DNA of 64,000 nucleotides from a bacterium (lineage in GTDB: Bacteria; Zixibacteria; MSB-5A5; GN15; FEB-12), in contig JADJGQ010000003.1 of the NCBI GenBank assembly GCA_016708025.1, forward strand, positions 372,001-436,000. The letters run 5' to 3'. Shown one piece after another: positions 59,699 to 64,000 of the stretch; the first letter of the stretch is position 1, and the number at the start of each line of letters is the position of its first letter. Below the pieces are notes generated by a model. It was not told the DNA's origin, ran no database searches, and was given only the letters and a program-made list of their open reading frames with translations. The position numbers and the translations under genes are program-made.

Positions 59699-61697
59699 TC
59701 TCGCCTGCCTCTTCCAGTCGTGCCATTTCCCCGCGCGTCCGCGCGATATAACTGGCTATCTCGCCGCTCGTCGGCGCCAGATCGAGAGCTTTCTGCCAAT
59801 AACCGATCGCCTCACTTAGTCGGTTTTTGCCGTAGAGATCTATTCCGGTCAATTTGTATGCCTTAACCAAATAGTCCGTAACCGATCTGAAATTTGGCGC
59901 CAATCGATTCACCTGTTCCCAGTGCATGATGGCGTTGCCAAGATCACCCTCGGCAAACGCTTTCTGTCCTTCCTGGTATGCTTCATCTGCTTCCTTGCGA
60001 ACCGCGGCACTCAGCTTCGGTGGTGCGGTAACCGTCTTCGCCGGTGCTGTCGTCGCTAGTTCAGACTTGGTTCTCTGCAGGCGCTGGCGAAACGCCGGAA
60101 GCCACTCGTGGCCGGGGAATAAGATCGCGATGGAATCCGCCAAGGATGCAGCCCGCACTGGATCACCATCACCTGCCGCCGCTTCGGCAGTCCGACGCAG
60201 TCTCTCAAATCGGATCCGGCGTCCCATCGCCTCAATCCTCGGATAGTCTGAAGTATACTGCGCAATATTGCGGTGGAGATCTTCAGCTTCGCTCAGTTTC
60301 CCCTGATCGACGAGCGAGTCCAACGTATAAAGTCTATCAGTGATCAATCTGTCCTGAGCCGAGGCATCCTGCATGGCGCGCTCAGCCTGTGTCAGGAGGT
60401 CCGCAGCTATCGCCGATGTTGCATTCAGTGACAGCGCGACTTCCGCGTAGTATTTCGTGCCGAGCAGGTCACCCTGTGCGAACCGCGAAGTTGCTGAATC
60501 CAGCAATTCGTTGAAGCGTTCCTGGTCTGCTATCTGTTCCAGCCGCAGTCTTGCTTCTGCAGCAACTTCAGCGATCTTCGTTGTATCTCCGCCTGAAGCA
60601 CGACAAAGGAAGAGAGCACGCTCCAGATCGGAGGATGCTTTGGCAAGCTCGCCCGCGCTGAGCAGGGATTGCCCGGATTCGAGCAGATCAGATATCATTC
60701 GCTCATTCTGAGAACTAACGCGCTCGGTCATCATCCGGTCGAACTCTCGTTCGCGACGTTGTTCGCGGGCCTCGCGACGCTGCTCGACTGATGACCCTAC
60801 CGAGGTCGTCAGCGAGAACATGTGCATAGTTCCCAGATCGCGGTTCACCAGCGCGTAATCGAAACTCAGGGGACCAAAGTGTATTCCTGCTCCGTACGAG
60901 AGGTCACCGCCATCCCATCCGCCCCGCAGCATCAGCATTTCTTGTAGAGAGTACTCCAACCCCAGCGCGGTATACGGATCTTCCCCCTCGCGCTTTCCGA
61001 CGCTCACATTGACCGCCGCTTTATGATTTTCTCCCGCTGGAGTCAACAACATGCGCGAACCAAGTTCGGCGCGGAAAGGCAGACTCACCTTTTCATTCAA
61101 CAGCGTCATGTTGGGAGTGATGACATTTCTCAACACCAGCGTAAGATCCGCCGAACGGAACCATCCGGAAGCAGGCGCTATCGATCGACCAAGGGCCAGG
61201 GTCAATCCGGGAGTGGATGTCGCGGTCCGGTCCGCCAGCGATTGGTGTTCAAAGTGAATGGAGAAACCGACACGATAACTCCCCAGTGATCTTCCATATG
61301 ACGCATACGCGGCAAGCCGCTGTTCAGAGAAGTACCCCAACATCAGATTTCGCTCATCACGCTCTTCGATCCCATCCACGCCGAGTCTGAAAACTCCCAG
61401 ACCGAAAGTACCCATTTCAAGGGTCGGCCAGACCAAGCCGGCATAGTGATAGGCAACATCCGTATCGAATAGCCGGCTGTAGAATCCGGTGAAATTGAAA
61501 TGCTGGGCCGACGCGAGGTTGGACGGATTCCAGTATGGCGCAGTCGCTCCATCAGAAACAGCCACCCCTGCTCCACCGAGCGAAAGTTCCCGTGCCCCGG
61601 TTCCGAGCGTGAACGGCGATTCGCTCCCGGAATCTGCCATTACTGCAGTCGCGCAGATGAGCAGGATCAGTCCAACCGCCACGATCAACTCTCTCAT
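59691..61697 (-). CDS. PorV/UPF0164-like outer-membrane protein with TPR extension
   Basis: 668 residues. A signal peptide (about 1-21) is followed by a PorV/FadL-like barrel (about 28-305) that begins with the characteristic LGTGARELSLGGAGVAVSDG and ATAPYWNPSNLA. Then comes a charged coiled coil (about 310-345) and TPR-like helical repeats to the end (for example EEGQ-type AYQEGQKAFAEGDLGNAIMH, NRLSEAIGYWQKALDL). PorV-type barrels serve as partners for secreted proteins in FCB bacteria. It overlaps the upstream FlgD-tail protein gene as ATGA and the phosphatase gene at its end. The barrel-TPR fusion is uncommon. Confidence 0.8.
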   Translation of the reverse strand: MRELIVAVGLILLICATAVMADSGSESPFTLGTGARELSLGGAGVAVSDGATAPYWNPSNLASAQHFNFTGFYSRLFDTDVAYHYAGLVWPTLEMGTFGLGVFRLGVDGIEERDERNLMLGYFSEQRLAAYASYGRSLGSYRVGFSIHFEHQSLADRTATSTPGLTLALGRSIAPASGWFRSADLTLVLRNVITPNMTLLNEKVSLPFRAELGSRMLLTPAGENHKAAVNVSVGKREGEDPYTALGLEYSLQEMLMLRGGWDGGDLSYGAGIHFGPLSFDYALVNRDLGTMHMFSLTTSVGSSVEQRREAREQRREREFDRMMTERVSSQNERMISDLLESGQSLLSAGELAKASSDLERALFLCRASGGDTTKIAEVAAEARLRLEQIADQERFNELLDSATSRFAQGDLLGTKYYAEVALSLNATSAIAADLLTQAERAMQDASAQDRLITDRLYTLDSLVDQGKLSEAEDLHRNIAQYTSDYPRIEAMGRRIRFERLRRTAEAAAGDGDPVRAASLADSIAILFPGHEWLPAFRQRLQRTKSELATTAPAKTVTAPPKLSAAVRKEADEAYQEGQKAFAEGDLGNAIMHWEQVNRLAPNFRSVTDYLVKAYKLTGIDLYGKNRLSEAIGYWQKALDLAPTSGEIASYIARTRGEMARLEEAGEND

Positions 61698-64000
61698 CGG
61701 ATCACCGCCACTTTCCGCTGCAACGATTCTGTTCTACCCGACGCGTACGTGACATTCAGCCTACAGAAGTAGGTTCCCGAAAGTACTTTCCGACCCTTAT
61801 CGGTATAGCCCGACCAGTGATCTTCCTGGTATTGTCCGGCTCCTCGGAACTGACTCGCCGCAATCTCCGTGACCAGATCACCGGTGATGGAATAGATCCC
61901 GATACTGACGGTGGCTGGTTCAGAAAGCGAAAACGCGATGGTAGTTCCGCTTCCCTGATCGGGGATGAACGGATTCGGGAAATTGGAGAAGGATTCGCTT
62001 AACGAATTCCCGGTAACAGAGATCTCTGTGCCTCGTAACGGGTATGTTGCTGCCGGCATTTGTGGATAGACTGTCGTGCTGAGCATCGGGTCGCGAAGTC
62101 CCAGCGAGAGCGAATCCCGCAACGCGAGCGAGTAGTTCGCCAACACGGCTGACGGACTGATATCGCCGGTCAGTCTCAGTTGATGACTGTCGCCGGCGAC
62201 AAGCGCGACTGGTTGCGATAAGGCCAGCGATATTGAGTCTTCTCCCGTTACTGGCAAATTCATCAGCAGTGAATCATCAAGCCATAGCCCGATATTCGAC
62301 ATCACCTGGGATACACCAACTGGAAGATATGTGGAGTTAACTCGCTTCTGCAGCCGGGCATTGACCGACAACAATTCCACTATCCCCTGCTCGCCCGCCT
62401 CTCCATAATCTATCGCGAGATCAAGCAGCGTAACCCCTGTTTGGCCTCTATGGGCCACAATGACGGCACCGTCTTCGGTGGCCATCGATGGTCTGCCCGC
62501 TGGTTGAATGACCGTCGCCGGGCCGATCGCTACGGGGAAGAGCACCTGGCACGTTATCCCGGTAGAAATACCCGGTTCATGGTTTTCATCCGCAACGTCT
62601 TGAACCCCGATACGATCCTCGGATTCGATTATCAAATTGAGACTGTCGAACGGCGCCATTGCCTCAATGTCCGCAATCAGTCGAATCGCAATTGAATCAC
62701 CGGGAGCCAGCAGACAACCTGTCTCGCCAAAGCGGAAATAGATGTCGCCACTGATCAATTCTACATACGGCTGATACCAAACCGCCTGACCGGATATCGA
62801 AGCGCCGATTCGATCCAGGTATCGCTGCGGGTCAAGCGGGACACCTGCATTGTTCAACAACGTTGCGCGGATCCCACTCAGTCGAACAGGCGAACAATCC
62901 GGGCAGTCAGGATAGGTCGCAGAGATCTCAACAAGCTCGACCCCCTCAGTTCCAGCGACGATATTTTCAGCGAACAATGATGTCAGGCAGACCGAAGGTG
63001 CCATTGCCGGACGATTGATCTCTACCCATCCACTGGTCATCGGGAAAGCGGATGAAGTACTCAACACCGCCGTATCGGTCGCCGCACTGACGGTTGCTCC
63101 GGACCCGATCTCCCGAACCGACAGACAGATGCTATCCGGAATGATCAGACGAAAACCTGCTAAGTCCGTCATAGGGCTCAGTTGGCATTCCAGAGAGACA
63201 GTACGCGATGCTCCCGGCCCCAATGTAAACGGCGAGGTGAGGTCTATCTGAACCAGATCAGATTGAAGGGCGGCTCCCGAGGCGGTACCGTATTCAGCGA
63301 CCAGCGACCGCAGAGTCAACTGATCGATGACCTGAGAAGCGATCAGCGGATTGCCGCTACTATCGGTAATTCTGGCGACAAGTGATGTGACCTGTATAGG
63401 TGAACCGCCGACATCCCCCGGGTGGCGTAACGTAAATTCCATCAAGGAAACTTTTTCCTGCCCCAGATTTGCCATGCGGTCGGTTGCGGTGGCACCCGAA
63501 ACCGCGAGATACCCGGCCGGCAGAACGACTCTACAGAGCGCAGTACTGAGTGGGAATCCTCCCTGCGATTGAATGGCAACTGGGATTTGCGAGTTGGCAT
63601 CATGCACTATCAATGCGCCAGGGCCATCCAGTGCCAGCACAAACGTCGTAGACGGACTGAGTGAATCGATATCAACCAGCAAAGCCAACTGCGCTTCTTC
63701 GCCCGGCAGGACAATAACCGGAGTGTCGAAAGTAAGAGTGACAGTACTGTCGTCAGGGACAGGATAACTCAAGGCATAATTGGTGAAGCCCGCGGCAAAT
63801 GCCATTCGCGAAAAGACACTGCTGGCTGTTCGGCCCACACCTGTTGCATCCCGTACTACCAACTGTACCCCATGCACCTCAAGCGGTGCAATAAACTGCC
63901 CTGAATCTGGATGAGCAACGCGGATGGTCAACGGAAAGACATTTTTCTGACCCCTGGTAACCGATGCCGGGGCTGAGTTGAGAAGACCGACTTCTGCTGC
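61694..64000 (-). CDS. Large exported surface protein with FlgD-like C-terminal domain (N-terminus outside window)
   Basis: At least 769 residues, open to the window edge on the 5' side. The visible part is a series of beta-sandwich units of about 110-130 residues with Ser/Pro/Leu-rich strands and phrases such as VLLPGEEAQLALLVDID, TLGPGASRTVSLECQLS and LLAPGDSIAIRLIADIE, followed by a C-terminal FlgD-Ig-like domain (SNFPNPFIPDQGSGTTIAFS, then GLYSITGDLV-type and DKGRKVLSGTYFCRL). Such C-terminal domains occur on exported proteins of FCB bacteria and often act in sorting. It is the first visible gene of the operon that continues with PorV-TPR and partner-switching genes. Confidence 0.75.
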   Translation of the reverse strand, partial: AAEVGLLNSAPASVTRGQKNVFPLTIRVAHPDSGQFIAPLEVHGVQLVVRDATGVGRTASSVFSRMAFAAGFTNYALSYPVPDDSTVTLTFDTPVIVLPGEEAQLALLVDIDSLSPSTTFVLALDGPGALIVHDANSQIPVAIQSQGGFPLSTALCRVVLPAGYLAVSGATATDRMANLGQEKVSLMEFTLRHPGDVGGSPIQVTSLVARITDSSGNPLIASQVIDQLTLRSLVAEYGTASGAALQSDLVQIDLTSPFTLGPGASRTVSLECQLSPMTDLAGFRLIIPDSICLSVREIGSGATVSAATDTAVLSTSSAFPMTSGWVEINRPAMAPSVCLTSLFAENIVAGTEGVELVEISATYPDCPDCSPVRLSGIRATLLNNAGVPLDPQRYLDRIGASISGQAVWYQPYVELISGDIYFRFGETGCLLAPGDSIAIRLIADIEAMAPFDSLNLIIESEDRIGVQDVADENHEPGISTGITCQVLFPVAIGPATVIQPAGRPSMATEDGAVIVAHRGQTGVTLLDLAIDYGEAGEQGIVELLSVNARLQKRVNSTYLPVGVSQVMSNIGLWLDDSLLMNLPVTGEDSISLALSQPVALVAGDSHQLRLTGDISPSAVLANYSLALRDSLSLGLRDPMLSTTVYPQMPAATYPLRGTEISVTGNSLSESFSNFPNPFIPDQGSGTTIAFSLSEPATVSIGIYSITGDLVTEIAASQFRGAGQYQEDHWSGYTDKGRKVLSGTYFCRLNVTYASGRTESLQRKVAVIR

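Overview
The window (64 kb, moderate GC, dense gene packing with many ATGA/TGATG overlaps) comes from a Gram-negative, diderm bacterium. Several features point to the FCB superphylum, most likely candidate division Zixibacteria or a close relative: secreted proteins ending in dockerin-like 'VDLSDLA' repeats, fibronectin-III arrays, FlgD-like C-terminal domains, a PorV-like outer-membrane protein, a GGGP-synthase-type prenyltransferase and a large multiheme cytochrome/porin cluster. The lineage is an inference from protein style, not a phylogenetic result.

Layout. 1-2.5 kb: end of a GGGP-synthase-like gene, a SIS-domain (GmhA-like) protein, an O-antigen ligase/polymerase and a small membrane protein, then tRNA-Val and tRNA-Asp. 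3.1-10.5 kb: a CzcCBA-type metal efflux system with a His-rich secreted protein in front and a DMT exporter with a very His-rich tail behind. 10.5-20.1 kb: accessory region with an IS3 transposase remnant, a YCII protein, a Ser/Thr kinase whose last 70 codons are cut off by an in-frame TGA, an envelope-stress-type cluster of small membrane proteins, a 1-kb non-coding stretch with a duplicated operator/hairpin module, and two fibronectin-III secreted proteins. 20.4-24.9 kb: a polyphosphate module (SixA, PPK1, PPX, CHAD). 25.2-28.8 kb (minus): metallophosphoesterase, GT21 glycosyltransferase, GH1 beta-glucosidase. 29.2-32.3 kb: ECF sigma factor and its partner kinase-TPR protein.

32.3-46.2 kb is the most unusual part: a lipoprotein with a cholesterol-dependent-cytolysin-like pore-forming core in which the usual membrane-binding domain 4 is replaced by a LamG/concanavalin-like domain, in an apparent operon with a Gly-rich beta-helix lipoprotein; a divergent caspase-like lipoprotein; a DUF5666 lipoprotein; a four-gene operon of ECF sigma factor, zinc-finger anti-sigma-like protein, CHAT protease with TPRs and a subtilisin with dockerin repeats; and a trypsin-like lipoprotein. 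Four different protease folds and one pore former lie within 14 kb.

46.5-55.2 kb: a dienelactone-hydrolase-like protein and then a five-gene electron-transfer operon (di-heme membrane cytochrome b, 20-heme and 28-heme c-type cytochromes, an outer-membrane porin, and a ferredoxin/FAD oxidoreductase) that looks like a porin-cytochrome conduit across the envelope. 55.4-64 kb (minus): one long operon of a large surface protein with FlgD-like tail (incomplete at the window edge), a PorV-TPR protein, an RsbU-type phosphatase, a STAS-ATPase fusion, a STAS anti-anti-sigma protein and a sensor histidine kinase, i.e. a partner-switching module tied to a secretion-related pair.
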